DNA from: an uncultured Muribaculaceae bacterium
Lineage (GTDB): Bacteria; Bacteroidota; Bacteroidia; Bacteroidales; Muribaculaceae
NCBI GenBank assembly: GCA_947625935.1
Contig: CANQQE010000012.1
Coordinates: forward strand, 16,202 to 80,201
DNA: 64,000 nucleotides
Direction: 5' to 3'
Both the position numbers and the translations under genes were made by a program. Under the pieces are notes generated by a model that ran no database searches, had not been told where the DNA came from, and worked only from the letters and a program-made list of their open reading frames with translations. Shown piece by piece: positions 38,089 through 48,133 of the stretch; within the stretch, counting starts at the first letter, position 1; each line of letters opens with the position of its first letter.

Positions 38089-38799
38089 TTAGCTGTTAAT
38101 TTGGTTTATTATATGGCAGGTGTCACAGGCCGTTATTGCGGCGGTCTCAGTGCGCAGACGGTTGTCGCCGAGAGTCACGGGGCAAAAGCCGCTGTCCATG
38201 GCAAGGCGTACTTCATCAGCCGAAAAGTCACCCTCGGGACCTATCAGTATCGTTGTGTCGGTATTGGCGTTGTACTCCTTTGCGAGCAGCCGGCGGCTGA
38301 CCGTGTCGTCACAGTAGGCTATGAAACGCTGCGGGGTTTCTATGCTGGTGACGAAACGTTTGAAGTCGGTCATCTCGTCGATAGTAGGCAATGTGGCTTT
38401 AAGCGATTGTTTCATAGCCGACACTGCGATTTTTTCAAGACGTTCGCGTTTCAGTTCTTTTCGCTCTGAATGTCGGCAACGAAGTGGCACTATCCGGTTC
38501 ACGCCGATTTCTGTCAGTTTTTCCACCACCCATTCCATTCTGTCTATATGTTTGGTCGGGGCGATACCGATGATGATTCTGTTTGGCCATGCGGGGGGGA
38601 GAGCTATGCGCTCAATAACCTCCACCACGGCGTGTTTCGGATGAGGGTCTATCAGACGGCAGAGGAAACGGTGGCCTTTGCCGTCGACCACCTCGATAGT
38701 GTCGCCTGTTTTCATCCTCAGCACGCGCACTGCGTGCTGAGAGTCGCTTTCAGGCAAGGTATCTGAACTTTCTATGTCGGGGGCAAAGAATTGGATCAT
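38089..38799 (-). CDS. rsmE: 16S rRNA m3U1498 methyltransferase
   Basis: Methylates U1498 of 16S rRNA with S-adenosylmethionine. The 236 residues have an N-terminal PUA-like domain (SQHAVRVLRMKTGDTIEVVDGKGHRF). A SPOUT trefoil-knot domain follows with ILIGPEGDFSADEV and VTLGDNRLRTETAAI, the classical RsmE knot motifs. It lies 21 bases after the nucleoside permease in the same operon. Confidence 0.95.
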   Translation of the reverse strand: MIQFFAPDIESSDTLPESDSQHAVRVLRMKTGDTIEVVDGKGHRFLCRLIDPHPKHAVVEVIERIALPPAWPNRIIIGIAPTKHIDRMEWVVEKLTEIGVNRIVPLRCRHSERKELKRERLEKIAVSAMKQSLKATLPTIDEMTDFKRFVTSIETPQRFIAYCDDTVSRRLLAKEYNANTDTTILIGPEGDFSADEVRLAMDSGFCPVTLGDNRLRTETAAITACDTCHIINQINS

Positions 38800-38820
38800 T
38801 AATCTGCGTTTTTTGTATGT

Positions 38821-40215
38821 TTATGCTTCGACAAACCCTTCGGGTGCGCTGTCGGTTAGTTTTGTCTGTTCCGACGCTTCTGTTGTGGAAGGATTGGACT
38901 TGCTGTCTTTGAAAACTATCACAAAAGCTATTGCTACCGCAAGTGCGAATCCTGCGAATATAAGCCATGTCGCGGTCCAGTCGCCAAGAAGGAACGACCC
39001 TTCGTCGGTCGCGGTCCAATGGCAGAAGTGATCCACTACAGCTCCTGCCGACAATGTGCCGACTGTTGCGCCAATACCGTTGGTCATCAGCATGAACAGC
39101 CCCTGCGCTGATGCCTGGATGGATTTATCGGTTTCCTGCTCGACAAATAGTGCGCCCGATACGTTGAAGAAATCAAATGCCACGCCATAGACAATCATCG
39201 AGAGGATGAACAACGTCACGCCGGGGAAGTCGGGGTTGCCGATTCCGAAGAACCCGAAGCGTAACACCCATGCGATCATGGCCATCAGCATCACGCGTTT
39301 GATGCCGAATCGTTTCAGGAAGAACGGTATCATCAGTATGCACAGAGCTTCCGAGACTTGCGACAACGAGGTGAGAAGCGTCGCATTGTTTGCGGCGAAT
39401 GTATCGGCGAAGCCCGAGCCTTTGAAACTTGTTATGAATGGTGTCGCATAGCCGTTTGTTACCTGTAGGCACATTCCGAGAAGCATCGAGAAGATGAAGA
39501 AAATAGCCATCTTCTTAATCTTGAACAGCTTGAATGCGTTAAGTCCGAGCAGTTCGGCCAATGATTGTTTCTTGTCGCTTTTGACTATATGGCAGGCGGG
39601 TAGCGTGAAACAATAGAGACCCAGAACCAATCCGAGGCCTCCCGAAACAAGAAGCTGCATATATGTGTATTGGAAGCGGTGGGCATGGTTGCCGAGGGTG
39701 AAGAAAAACTCCCCGTCATGAGTCAATGTGGCGCAGTTGACAAACCACATGGTTGCTATGAAACCCACAGTGCCGAAGACGCGGATCGGAGGAAATGCCG
39801 TAATGGTATCGTAACCGTTGCTCTTGAGCACCGAGAACGCCACGGTGTTCGACAATGCTATGGTCGGCATATAGAACGCCACGCTGATGGTGTAGAATGT
39901 CAGGAATAAAGTGCGGTCAGGGTATACTCCGACAGCTCCCGCCGAGTATCCGAGCCACCAGCATCCGAGCATGAACGCTCCGGCAGCAAGTTGGCATATC
40001 CCAAGCAGCTTTTGAGGCTGAACCCAGCGGTCGGCGATGATACCCATTATTGTGGGCATGAATATCGACACTATACCTTGTATGGCATAAAACCAAGCGA
40101 TTAGGTGGCCCATTCCGGCTGAGCCGAGGTAATTGCCGATACAAGTGAGATAAGCTCCCCAGACTGCAAATTCCAGGAAGTTCATTACGATGAGACGCGA
40201 TTTGATATTTTTCAT
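38821..40215 (-). CDS. MFS nucleoside permease (NupG/XapB type)
   Basis: Inner-membrane proton-coupled importer of nucleosides. The 464 residues form about 12 membrane spans starting MNFLEFAVWGAYLTCIGNYLG. Family features include IMGIIADRWVQPQKLLGICQL in the first inner loop and RVFGTVGFIATMW. It lies between the bifunctional nuclease and rsmE, with 20-base gaps on both sides. The substrate range within the family cannot be read from sequence. Confidence 0.88.
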   Translation of the reverse strand: MKNIKSRLIVMNFLEFAVWGAYLTCIGNYLGSAGMGHLIAWFYAIQGIVSIFMPTIMGIIADRWVQPQKLLGICQLAAGAFMLGCWWLGYSAGAVGVYPDRTLFLTFYTISVAFYMPTIALSNTVAFSVLKSNGYDTITAFPPIRVFGTVGFIATMWFVNCATLTHDGEFFFTLGNHAHRFQYTYMQLLVSGGLGLVLGLYCFTLPACHIVKSDKKQSLAELLGLNAFKLFKIKKMAIFFIFSMLLGMCLQVTNGYATPFITSFKGSGFADTFAANNATLLTSLSQVSEALCILMIPFFLKRFGIKRVMLMAMIAWVLRFGFFGIGNPDFPGVTLFILSMIVYGVAFDFFNVSGALFVEQETDKSIQASAQGLFMLMTNGIGATVGTLSAGAVVDHFCHWTATDEGSFLLGDWTATWLIFAGFALAVAIAFVIVFKDSKSNPSTTEASEQTKLTDSAPEGFVEA

Positions 40216-40235
40216 GATGATGAGTTTTTAGGGTA

Positions 40236-40865
40236 TCATTTAGTAGGGGAGTCTTCCCCGTTTTCATTTTGTTTTTTCTGACGTTTGAAGTTGATGAGTG
40301 CCTGTACTCTCGCAGCTTTTTCATACTGTTCGTCATCGACTAATTTTGCCAATGTGCGCTCAAGTTCTTCTATGGCGTAGTTCTCAAGTCTGGGTTCGGG
40401 ATCGGTTAATTCCTCATCATTCTTCTCCTCTGTGTCTGTGTCGGCCGAGGGGACATCCATCACAAATCCCGTTTCTTCCATTATGGCCCGTGTGGTGTAG
40501 ATGGGTGCCTTTGTGCGCATGGCTATGGCTATGGCGTCCGAAGTCCTTGAGTCAAGCACAACCTGGCGCTCTCCGTCGCTGAACGTAAGCTCCGAGGAGA
40601 AAATGCCATTTTCAAATTTGTAGATAAACACCTCCTTCAGTGTTACACCGAACGCATGGGTGAAGCTGACGAATAGGTCATGGGTCAGCGGTCGCGGCGG
40701 GGTGATACCTTCCATCCTGATAGCTATTGACTGAGCCTCCGCGTTGCCGATTACTATCGGGATTCTGATTGGCCCGTCGACCTGAGCCATTATCAGGGCG
40801 TTGGCCCCGGAGTGTATCTGGCTGTATGAGATTCCAAGCACTTTTAGTCTTATTCGATCTTTCAT
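40236..40865 (-). CDS. Bifunctional nuclease-family protein (DUF151)
   Basis: Cytoplasmic protein of 209 residues with the DUF151/BFN domain (about 1-140; GPIRIPIVIGNAEAQSIAIRM and LDSRTSDAIAIAMRTKAPIY). A UVR-like motif lies near the C-terminus (ELERTLAKLVDDEQYEKAARV). The nuclease name comes from a plant homologue; the bacterial role is unsettled. It follows mnmA by 13 bases. Confidence 0.88.
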   Translation of the reverse strand: MKDRIRLKVLGISYSQIHSGANALIMAQVDGPIRIPIVIGNAEAQSIAIRMEGITPPRPLTHDLFVSFTHAFGVTLKEVFIYKFENGIFSSELTFSDGERQVVLDSRTSDAIAIAMRTKAPIYTTRAIMEETGFVMDVPSADTDTEEKNDEELTDPEPRLENYAIEELERTLAKLVDDEQYEKAARVQALINFKRQKKQNENGEDSPTK

Positions 40866-40878
40866 AGACTGTTAGTGT

Positions 40879-41967
40879 TTAAAAATTCTTGTTGTCTGTG
40901 GGTTGGCCGGTAATCACACCACTGCCATAACATATGCGCCGTTCCCGGTCATAAATGGCTGCGAACTGTCCCGGAGCTATTCCTTGCACCTTTTCGTCCG
41001 ATTCAATGACGTATTCATTGGCTCCGATATGGTGCAGCTTGCCGTTGATAAATGTCGGAGTGTGGCGGTTTTTGAATGTGATTTCAACCGGCCCGGCGCA
41101 TTCTGGCCATGGATTGCCCGAGATGAAGTGCATCTCGTCGATGTGTAGTGTTTTGCCATATTGTTTCTCGGTGTCATATCCGTTGGAAACATAGATGACA
41201 TTGTCATGCACATTCTTTTTCACCACATACCATGGGCCGCCGCTTAGGCCAAGTCCCTTGCGTTGTCCTATCGTGTGGAACCAGTACCCCCGGTGCTCTC
41301 CTAATTTACGGCCGGTTTCTATCTCGATAATCGGCCCGGGTTTTTCTCCGAGATGGCGGCGTATGAAGTCGTTGTAGTTTATGTTGCCTAAGAAACAGAT
41401 GCCTTGGCTGTCGCGGCGGTAAGCATTGGGCATATTGGCCTTTATCGCCATCTCCCTTACCTCGCTTTTGGGCATATCACCGATAGGAAACATCAGGTGG
41501 CTCAACTGATCGTAGCTGATGCGGGCTAAAAAGTCTGTCTGGTCTTTGACCGGGTCGACGGCTGTGCCGAGATATATCTTTCCGTCGCGTTCTATGGTTG
41601 TTGCGTAGTGGCCTGTAGCGGTTTTGTCAAACTCCTTGCCCCACCGTTGTTCAAAGTACCCGAATTTGATTATCTTATTGCACAGTATGTCCGGGTTGGG
41701 GGTGAGTCCTTCCTTGACGGTACGCAATGCGTATGCCATCACGTTGTCCCAATACTCCTTATGGAGCGAAACCACATCGAATGGCAATTTGTAGCGCGAT
41801 GCGATGCACTGGCACATCTCAATATCTTCCTCTGCCGAGCAGTCCCCCTCACCGTTATCCATGCCTATGCGAATGTAGAACAGGTGCAAGTCATATCCTT
41901 GCTCCAGCATTCGGTGGACGGCTACCGCGCTGTCTACTCCCCCTGAAATTAATGCTGCAACTTTCAT
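40879..41967 (-). CDS. mnmA: tRNA 2-thiouridine(34) synthase
   Basis: Places sulfur on U34 of Lys, Glu and Gln tRNAs. The 362 residues contain the PP-loop SGGVDSAVA (8-16), the two catalytic cysteines in [13 protein letters not shown] and SQGICFLG, and the C-terminal beta-barrel. The absence of long insertions matches the family. Its start overlaps the stop of the DUF5106 gene by 4 bases. Confidence 0.96.
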   Translation of the reverse strand: MKVAALISGGVDSAVAVHRMLEQGYDLHLFYIRIGMDNGEGDCSAEEDIEMCQCIASRYKLPFDVVSLHKEYWDNVMAYALRTVKEGLTPNPDILCNKIIKFGYFEQRWGKEFDKTATGHYATTIERDGKIYLGTAVDPVKDQTDFLARISYDQLSHLMFPIGDMPKSEVREMAIKANMPNAYRRDSQGICFLGNINYNDFIRRHLGEKPGPIIEIETGRKLGEHRGYWFHTIGQRKGLGLSGGPWYVVKKNVHDNVIYVSNGYDTEKQYGKTLHIDEMHFISGNPWPECAGPVEITFKNRHTPTFINGKLHHIGANEYVIESDEKVQGIAPGQFAAIYDRERRICYGSGVITGQPTDNKNF

Positions 41968-42866
41968 TGCGGTTGTTGGGCGGTTTGAGCGTTATTAATC
42001 ACGTTAAAAGCATTGATGACATTGTCAATCACCATGTTTTTGGCAATTATTTTTCGATTCTTGTCGAGAAAATACATCACGGGGGCGTTGCGCATATCAA
42101 ATGTGTCGTCGGCTTCTTCCGATGCTCCGACCACCCATGTCTCAGGGTAACGAGCCGCGCTCTCTTTCCATTCATCCGATGGCGAGTCGGGATAGATGCT
42201 CACTATTTTAAGAATACCCTTGTCAATTAACTGTCGGGTGCTGAAGTCGGCTGCAAGGCGTGCTTTGACCAATGCGCAGTCGTCGCAGTCTGGGTCGTTG
42301 AAAAACAGCAGTGTATAGGGCGATTCTATTTTCGAGAGGTCACTTTTGCTCCCGTCGATGGTCTCAAAGGGGAGTGCCGGTGCGACGGCTCCGACCTGGG
42401 AGTTCGCCAGCACGCGTGCTTGATGTTCAAAGCGGGCGCGGGAGGCTGCGGGTATCTTTTTGTTAGCGGCTACAGCGGCAGCGAACGGAATGTAAAGCTC
42501 GTCGCTCAGCACTTCGGCTGAGTCGCCGTATAATGCCGATTCGGCTATCTCTCCGAGCGTTAGCAAGTTATTCTTGTCGCCCTTAACTTTGTCGATTAGC
42601 CGGTTTATCGACTCATGAACGGTGTCGGCCGATGCGTATGGCATAAATGACACATAGTCGCGGAATGCACCTGCCAATTTGGCGCGTGACGAAAACGCGC
42701 TTTTCAGGTTACAGCGTTCCCAGAAGTGTTCCACAAGATAGTTTGTGCGCTCACTGAGTGTAGTTAACGCCTCAGGTGGGGTGGGATAGGGGAAATAGGT
42801 GTCTGCTCCACGCACCGTAATTGCGGCGGCCACTGTTAAAAATATGGTGAAAAACAGTTTCTTCAT
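41964..42866 (-). CDS. DUF5106 thioredoxin-fold protein
   Basis: Periplasmic protein of 300 residues with a signal peptide ([21 protein letters not shown]) and a helical DUF5106 domain (about 35-160). A thioredoxin-like domain follows with the redox pair C-D-D-C in [11 protein letters not shown], followed by YPDSPSDEW and the cis-proline region NAPVMYFLD. It probably works in envelope thiol exchange; a specific substrate is unknown. It is the first gene of a seven-gene leftward operon whose promoter is at 42903-42934. Confidence 0.85.
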   Translation of the reverse strand: MKKLFFTIFLTVAAAITVRGADTYFPYPTPPEALTTLSERTNYLVEHFWERCNLKSAFSSRAKLAGAFRDYVSFMPYASADTVHESINRLIDKVKGDKNNLLTLGEIAESALYGDSAEVLSDELYIPFAAAVAANKKIPAASRARFEHQARVLANSQVGAVAPALPFETIDGSKSDLSKIESPYTLLFFNDPDCDDCALVKARLAADFSTRQLIDKGILKIVSIYPDSPSDEWKESAARYPETWVVGASEEADDTFDMRNAPVMYFLDKNRKIIAKNMVIDNVINAFNVINNAQTAQQPQ

Positions 42867-42902
42867 TTACGTTTGAAAGAGTTGGCACATTGTTTGCACC
42901 GA

Positions 42903-42934
42903 CAAAGTTAGCAGTTATGCCCTTCAATTGCAAA
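42903..42934 (-). promoter_or_regulatory. Promoter of the DUF5106-mnmA-...-TPR operon
   Basis: On the minus strand TTTG (42934-42931), 20 bases, TAACTTTG (42910-42903). Both boxes match the Bacteroidota consensus exactly. The first ATG is 37 bases downstream. Confidence 0.8.
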
Positions 42935-43013
42935 TGTTCATATAAAACATTATCGGGGGCTGATTGTTAAAGTTAATAAAGAAACTAATAACAATCTATC
43001 ATACTCACGAGTT

Positions 43014-45602
43014 ATGAATTTCAACAATTTTACAATCAAGTCGCAGGAGGCTATCCAGAAGGCCGTCGAGATTACGAGGTCGTCGGGAAGTCAGGCGATT
43101 GAGCCTGTCCACCTGCTTAAAGCCGTAGTGGCCGAGGGAGAATCGTTGGTGAAATTCATCTTCCAGAAAATCGGGGCGAATATTGGTCAGCTCGATTTGC
43201 AGCTCGATCGCGAAATCGCAGCGTTGCCCAAAGTTTCGGGAGGTGAACCCTACCTTAGTCGCACTTCCAACGATGTGCTTCAGAAGGCTCTCGACATTGC
43301 CAAGCAAAACGGTGACGAATATGTCACGCTCGAAGCCCTGCTTATGGCCCTGTTTGTCATAAACAGCCCCGCTTCAACAATTTTGAAAGATGCCGGCCTG
43401 AGCGAAAAAGAGCTTAAAGCCGCAATCGACGAATTGCGCAAAGGGAAAAAAGCGACCGACCAGGGTGCCGAGGAAACCTATAATTCATTAAGCAAATACG
43501 CCATTAATCTTAATGAGCGCGCGCGTTCAGGCAAGCTCGACCCTGTTATCGGCCGCGACGAGGAAATACGCCGAGTGCTTCAGATTCTGAGCCGGCGCAC
43601 CAAAAACAACCCCATGCTTATCGGTGAGCCGGGTACGGGCAAGACAGCTATTGCCGAGGGCCTGGCTATGCGTATCGTGCGTGGCGACGTGCCTGAAAAT
43701 TTGCGCACCAAGCAGATTTACTCGCTCGACATGGGCGCGCTTGTTGCCGGTGCTAAATATAAGGGCGAATTTGAGGAACGTCTGAAAGCCATCGTCAACG
43801 AGGTAACCCAAAGCGACGGCGAAATCATACTTTTCATCGACGAGATTCACACATTGGTCGGTGCCGGAAAGGGTGAGGGTGCGATGGACGCTGCCAACAT
43901 ACTCAAGCCTGCGCTCGCCCGCGGCGAGCTGCGCAGCATCGGAGCCACCACCCTCGATGAATATCAGAAATATTTTGAAAAAGACAAGGCGCTCGAACGC
44001 CGTTTCCAGAAAGTGATGGTCAACGAACCCGACGAGACCAGTGCCATCGCTATCCTCCGCGGTCTGAAAGAACGTTACGAGAACCACCACAAGGTGCGCA
44101 TCCGCGATGAGGCGATTATAGCCGCGGTCCAGCTCTCCGAGCGTTACATCACCGACCGTTTCCTTCCCGACAAGGCCATCGACCTCATCGACGAGGCTGC
44201 ATCTAAACTGAAACTTGAGATTGACTCCGTCCCCCAGGCTCTCGACGACATAACCCGCCGCATAGCCCAGAAAGAGATCGAGCGCGAGGCCATAAAGCGC
44301 GAGGGCGACAAGGAGAAAGTCCGGGAAATCGAGAAGGACATCGCGTCACTCCGCGACGAGGAAAAGGAATACACCGCAAAGTGGAAAGCCGAAAAAGACC
44401 TCATCAACCGCATACAGCAAAATAAAATCGACATCGAGCAGCTCAATTTTGAAGCCGACCGAGCCGAGCGCGAGGGCGACTATGCCAAGGTAGCCGAAAT
44501 ACGCTACTCAAAGGTTCAGCAAAAGGAAAAAGAGAATGTCGACATTCAGCAACAGCTCAAAATGATGCAGGGCGAGAAGGCCCTCATCAAAGAGGAGGTT
44601 GATGCCGAGGATATAGCCGATGTCGTGTCGCGTTGGACGGGTATCCCTGTCAACAAGATGGTACAGAGCGAAAAAGACAAACTGCTTCATCTCGAAGAGG
44701 AGCTGCACCACCGTGTTGTCGGACAGGATGAAGCAATCGCGGCTATCGCCGATGCCGTGCGCCGCAGCCGCGCCGGTCTCAATGACCCCCGCCGGCCCAT
44801 AGGCTCATTCATATTCCTCGGAACGACCGGTGTCGGCAAGACCGAGCTGGCAAAAGCATTGGCCGAATACCTCTTTGACGACGAAAACATGATGACGCGT
44901 ATCGACATGAGCGAATATCAGGAGAAACACTCCGTCTCGAGGCTTGTCGGAGCGCCTCCCGGATACGTCGGTTACGACGAAGGTGGCCAGCTCACTGAAG
45001 CTGTGCGGCGCAAGCCTTACTCCGTGGTTCTTTTCGATGAAATCGAGAAAGCCCACCCCGACGTGTTCAACATACTGTTGCAGGTGCTCGATGACGGCCA
45101 CCTGACCGACAACAAAGGGCGTCTTGTCAACTTCAAGAACACCATCATCATCATGACTTCCAACATGGGTTCCTCGCTCATTCGCGAGAACTTTGCCAAG
45201 ATGACCGACGATAACAAATTCGAGACCATCGAGAAAACCAAAGATGAGGTGCTTGAGATGCTTAAACAGACCATCCGTCCCGAATTCCTTAACCGCATCG
45301 ACGAGATAATCATGTTCACCCCCCTCAACGAAAAAGAGATTGAGGAGATCGTCGGCCTTCAGGTCAGCGGCATCAAGAAGATGCTTGAGAAGAATGGTGT
45401 CACTCTCGAAGTCACACCCGCCGCGCTCCATTATCTTGCCGAGGAGGGATACGACCCCGAGTTCGGTGCCCGTCCGGTCAAGCGCGTCATCCACCGCATG
45501 GTTCTCAACCGCCTGTCAAAGGATATTCTTGCGCAACGAGTCGACAAAGACCGTCCAATTGTCATTGATGTCAAGGACGACGAGCTTGAGTTTAAAAACT
45601 GA
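43014..45602 (+). CDS. clpB: ATP-dependent disaggregase ClpB
   Basis: AAA+ chaperone that pulls polypeptides from aggregates together with DnaK. The 862 residues hold the N-domain repeats (1-145), AAA module 1 with Walker A GEPGTGKT (K210), the coiled-coil middle domain (about 405-530) and AAA module 2 with Walker A GTTGVGKT (K609). [14 protein letters not shown] follows, with the D2-small domain at the end. The middle domain distinguishes it from ClpA or ClpC. Codon use is more G+C-rich than its neighbours, as expected for a highly expressed gene. No heat-shock-specific operator is evident to me in the upstream 110 bases. Confidence 0.98.
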   Translation: MNFNNFTIKSQEAIQKAVEITRSSGSQAIEPVHLLKAVVAEGESLVKFIFQKIGANIGQLDLQLDREIAALPKVSGGEPYLSRTSNDVLQKALDIAKQNGDEYVTLEALLMALFVINSPASTILKDAGLSEKELKAAIDELRKGKKATDQGAEETYNSLSKYAINLNERARSGKLDPVIGRDEEIRRVLQILSRRTKNNPMLIGEPGTGKTAIAEGLAMRIVRGDVPENLRTKQIYSLDMGALVAGAKYKGEFEERLKAIVNEVTQSDGEIILFIDEIHTLVGAGKGEGAMDAANILKPALARGELRSIGATTLDEYQKYFEKDKALERRFQKVMVNEPDETSAIAILRGLKERYENHHKVRIRDEAIIAAVQLSERYITDRFLPDKAIDLIDEAASKLKLEIDSVPQALDDITRRIAQKEIEREAIKREGDKEKVREIEKDIASLRDEEKEYTAKWKAEKDLINRIQQNKIDIEQLNFEADRAEREGDYAKVAEIRYSKVQQKEKENVDIQQQLKMMQGEKALIKEEVDAEDIADVVSRWTGIPVNKMVQSEKDKLLHLEEELHHRVVGQDEAIAAIADAVRRSRAGLNDPRRPIGSFIFLGTTGVGKTELAKALAEYLFDDENMMTRIDMSEYQEKHSVSRLVGAPPGYVGYDEGGQLTEAVRRKPYSVVLFDEIEKAHPDVFNILLQVLDDGHLTDNKGRLVNFKNTIIIMTSNMGSSLIRENFAKMTDDNKFETIEKTKDEVLEMLKQTIRPEFLNRIDEIIMFTPLNEKEIEEIVGLQVSGIKKMLEKNGVTLEVTPAALHYLAEEGYDPEFGARPVKRVIHRMVLNRLSKDILAQRVDKDRPIVIDVKDDELEFKN

Positions 45603-45628
45603 GCTTGTCCCAAGTGGTAAAATAGTCA

Positions 45629-45670
45629 AAGCGGCGACCCCCGGTGTCAGGGGCCGCCGCTTATGTTTCA
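45629..45670 (+). terminator. Terminator after clpB
   Basis: Stem AAGCGGCG (45629-45636) pairs with CGCCGCTT (45655-45662), with an inner CCCC/GGGG pairing. The T tract after it is short (ATGTTT). It could act on both convergent genes. Confidence 0.65.
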
Positions 45671-45687
45671 CAGCACTAAACTAAGCA

Positions 45688-47691
45688 CTATATCCCTACG
45701 GCAATCTTGCGTCTGATGCCGTCAGCATCTACGATATACAGCCCCGCGTTCAGGTCGCTGACTACGGCTGAAGGCCCGGAATAAACGCATACCCCCGATA
45801 TAGTGTATATTTTGATTATTTCAGCTCCGGCCACTTCGATGCCTCCCGCCACAGGTCTGATTTCGATGCCGGTCTCCGCGATTTCCGTTACCGACGACAT
45901 CGAGGTGAAATTGGCTTTTAGGTCTAAATCCTCCAGTGGCATTGCCATGTTCAGCAAGCTCTCCTTGCTGTTGTTCAGGTGCTCGGCATTAGATGTCCAG
46001 TTCTCGAACACATACCCCTCCGCGGGTTCCGCTTTGATTTCCGAATACATGAACGGATAAGGCTCGGGTGCCCCGGCGGGATTATTGACGGTGACGCTTC
46101 CGTTGTCGCCCGCGCTGATGCTGTATGTCGGTATTGTCCTGATGTCAAACCCGGCGAACGATTCATCTGATTTAAACAAGTCGGCGCAATCGCCGTCGGT
46201 CACAAACAATTTTGCCCGGCCGTCGGCAAGCCTCGTGCAGCCCGATAGCGTTTTCAGTCCCGGTTTTATATCCTTCGACAGCGTAGTGACCGCCATCAGG
46301 CTGTTGCAATCGGCAAAAACGTTCTCTCCGATATTGCGCACTCGGCTGCCGAGTGCTATTCCTTGAAGGTTGCTCCCCGCGAAAGCCTGTTCTCCTATCG
46401 TGACAACGCTTTCAGGCGCGTAGAAATCATGCAGTGATTTACACCCGTTGAACGCCCCGTCGCCTATCGACAGCACACTTTCAGGTAACGTGACATATTT
46501 GATGCCGGAATCCATAAAAGCGTAGTTAGAGATTGCGGATATGCCTTGATGGAGATTCACCTGTTTGAGCAGTTTGCAACTTGAAAACGCTCCGTTTGGC
46601 AATTCTGTGACCGTTTCAGGTAAAGTGTACTCACTCAGGCTGCTCCCCTCTGGAAATTTGATGAGTTCCGTGATATCCTTATTATACAGCACCCCGTCAA
46701 TCGATGCGAAAAAGTTGCTCCCCGGCTCAACATTTATTTTCTGAAGACTCTCGCAGCCGCCAAATACACCGCTTCCTATACGTTCGAGTGATGACGGTAA
46801 GGTTATAGACGATAGAGATGCGCAGCCAAAGAATACACGATCACTTAACCACGTTAAAGTGGACGGAAGCGAAACCGAAATTAATTGTTCACAACCCCAA
46901 AAAGCGTTCATCCAAATGGATTCTACCCCTTCTGAGATTTTAATGGTTTGGAGGTTGCTGCATTCAGCGAAAGTCCAATCGCCGATTCTCACAAGTTTGC
47001 TTGTGGCAAAATCAACATTCCTTAGCTTCTTGCATCCGTAAAATGCGTAGTCATGGATATACTCCACTTCGGAATCTATAGTATACTTAGACCTGTTCAA
47101 CCCCGCCGGATATAAAACCAAAGTTCTGCCTTGATAGCTGCTTTTTTCTTCAAATAGCACGCCGCTCGTGACGTAATAATACGGGTTTCCAGCCTCTACT
47201 GTGATTTCACTCAGATTCTGACAGTCTGAGAATGCTCCGTGACCGATACTTACTAAGGATGCGGGAAGCTTTAGCGACGAAACTCCGGTTGACTCAAAGG
47301 CGTACAATCCTATCTCTGTCAGAGTGGATGGAAGGACTACTTCAGTAAGATTATTGCCGCCTATAAAGACATGACTGCCTATGGTTTTCAAACCTTCGGG
47401 GAGAACTAACTTTCTGAGATTTTTAGGCGTTGAATAATGTGCGCAATTATTGCTGATAGTTGTGACAGGATAAGATGTGCCGTTATACTCCACCGATTGA
47501 GGTATTTCCAGTTCCGCCGGAAATGTTGATACGTTTTCAAAACTGCTGACTTTAGCCTCATCGTTGATGATGTAATAATTCACATACCCTATGGTTACGG
47601 ATACCCCTGACTCGGTTTGCGCTTCTGCGCTTGTCGACACCGCTCCCAATGCCATTAATAACGTTAACGATTTAAGTAGCCTGTGTTTCAT
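45688..47691 (-). CDS. BspA-type leucine-rich-repeat surface protein
   Basis: Secreted or surface protein of 667 residues. It has a signal peptide (about 1-24) and roughly a dozen LRR_5 (Treponema pallidum/BspA-type) repeats from about 60 to 480, for example LRKLVLPEGLKTIGSHVFIG and SLSSITLPSSLERIGSGVFG. A repeat-like beta domain (SAGDNGSVTVNNPAG) and a C-terminal domain follow, ending IKIYTISGVCVYSGPSAV ... GLYIVDADGIRRKIAVGI, like type IX sorting signals. Such proteins often mediate adhesion; the ligand is unknown. It converges with clpB and has a hairpin-rich gene-free region upstream. Confidence 0.85.
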   Translation of the reverse strand: MKHRLLKSLTLLMALGAVSTSAEAQTESGVSVTIGYVNYYIINDEAKVSSFENVSTFPAELEIPQSVEYNGTSYPVTTISNNCAHYSTPKNLRKLVLPEGLKTIGSHVFIGGNNLTEVVLPSTLTEIGLYAFESTGVSSLKLPASLVSIGHGAFSDCQNLSEITVEAGNPYYYVTSGVLFEEKSSYQGRTLVLYPAGLNRSKYTIDSEVEYIHDYAFYGCKKLRNVDFATSKLVRIGDWTFAECSNLQTIKISEGVESIWMNAFWGCEQLISVSLPSTLTWLSDRVFFGCASLSSITLPSSLERIGSGVFGGCESLQKINVEPGSNFFASIDGVLYNKDITELIKFPEGSSLSEYTLPETVTELPNGAFSSCKLLKQVNLHQGISAISNYAFMDSGIKYVTLPESVLSIGDGAFNGCKSLHDFYAPESVVTIGEQAFAGSNLQGIALGSRVRNIGENVFADCNSLMAVTTLSKDIKPGLKTLSGCTRLADGRAKLFVTDGDCADLFKSDESFAGFDIRTIPTYSISAGDNGSVTVNNPAGAPEPYPFMYSEIKAEPAEGYVFENWTSNAEHLNNSKESLLNMAMPLEDLDLKANFTSMSSVTEIAETGIEIRPVAGGIEVAGAEIIKIYTISGVCVYSGPSAVVSDLNAGLYIVDADGIRRKIAVGI

Positions 47692-47762
47692 AATAGATGT
47701 TGGTTTTTAGTCGTTTGGCAATCCAATCCCCGAAATTGTCATGATTTTTTTGAAAATAAAAA

Positions 47763-47845
47763 GGTGTGGGAATCGTATCTTGTTTTATCTGTAATTCAGG
47801 TCTTCGCATTACCTTTCAGCATAGATAAAACAATAGCCCCACACC
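47763..47845. other. Long composite hairpin, possible RNA element
   Basis: Nested complementary arms: GGTGTGGG (47763-47770) with CCCACACC (47838-47845), TTGTTTTATCT (47780-47790) with AGATAAAACAA (47823-47833), and GTAAT (47791-47795) with ATTAC (47808-47812). The outer arms are perfect. This makes an 83-base stem-loop in the 717-base gene-free stretch 47692-48408. It has no T run, so it is not a simple terminator. Function unknown; a structured RNA or remnant transposon end are both possible. Confidence 0.5.
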
Positions 47846-47875
47846 GATACAGCTATAGTTTGCCACCTTTCTCCG

Positions 47876-48028
47876 ATGACTGCTTTAGCTATCGATGCAG
47901 GTGCTATTGTCAATCCTATCCTCATGCTGAAAATCAAAGTTGCGAAGTTTGAATTACGAGGACAAAATTTCAATAACACCTTCAATAATAAAATTGACGG
48001 ACAATGCGGCAACTCCTTGTCGCTATAA
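47876..48028 (+). CDS. Possible 50-residue small protein
   Basis: An ATG-to-TAA frame of 50 codons, beginning MTALAIDAGAIVNPIL and ending NKIDGQCGNSLSL. Composition is protein-like, with a basic middle stretch, but I do not recognise it. The opposite strand also holds an open frame here (47809-48039), so this may be a decayed gene or non-coding DNA. No clear ribosome-binding site is visible. It lies between the composite hairpin and the hairpin array. Confidence 0.2.
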   Translation: MTALAIDAGAIVNPILMLKIKVAKFELRGQNFNNTFNNKIDGQCGNSLSL

Positions 48029-48133
48029 TCCAACCGCAAATTTAATGAAAAATGTTATTAGTGGGGCATTTACCCCGCAAAATAAATTCCCATCTCCCAA
48101 ATTACGCCGCCACATACCCATCCGCATGGTGAT

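Noticed and set aside
44805-45494. Long antisense frames inside clpB (229 and 187 codons)
   Set aside because: These are shadows of the GC-rich, highly biased clpB codons; clpB itself is certain.
47683-47952. An 89-codon plus-strand frame starting inside the BspA gene region
   Set aside because: It overlaps the composite hairpin, has a Cys/Ser/Tyr-rich composition unlike a real protein and no upstream signal.
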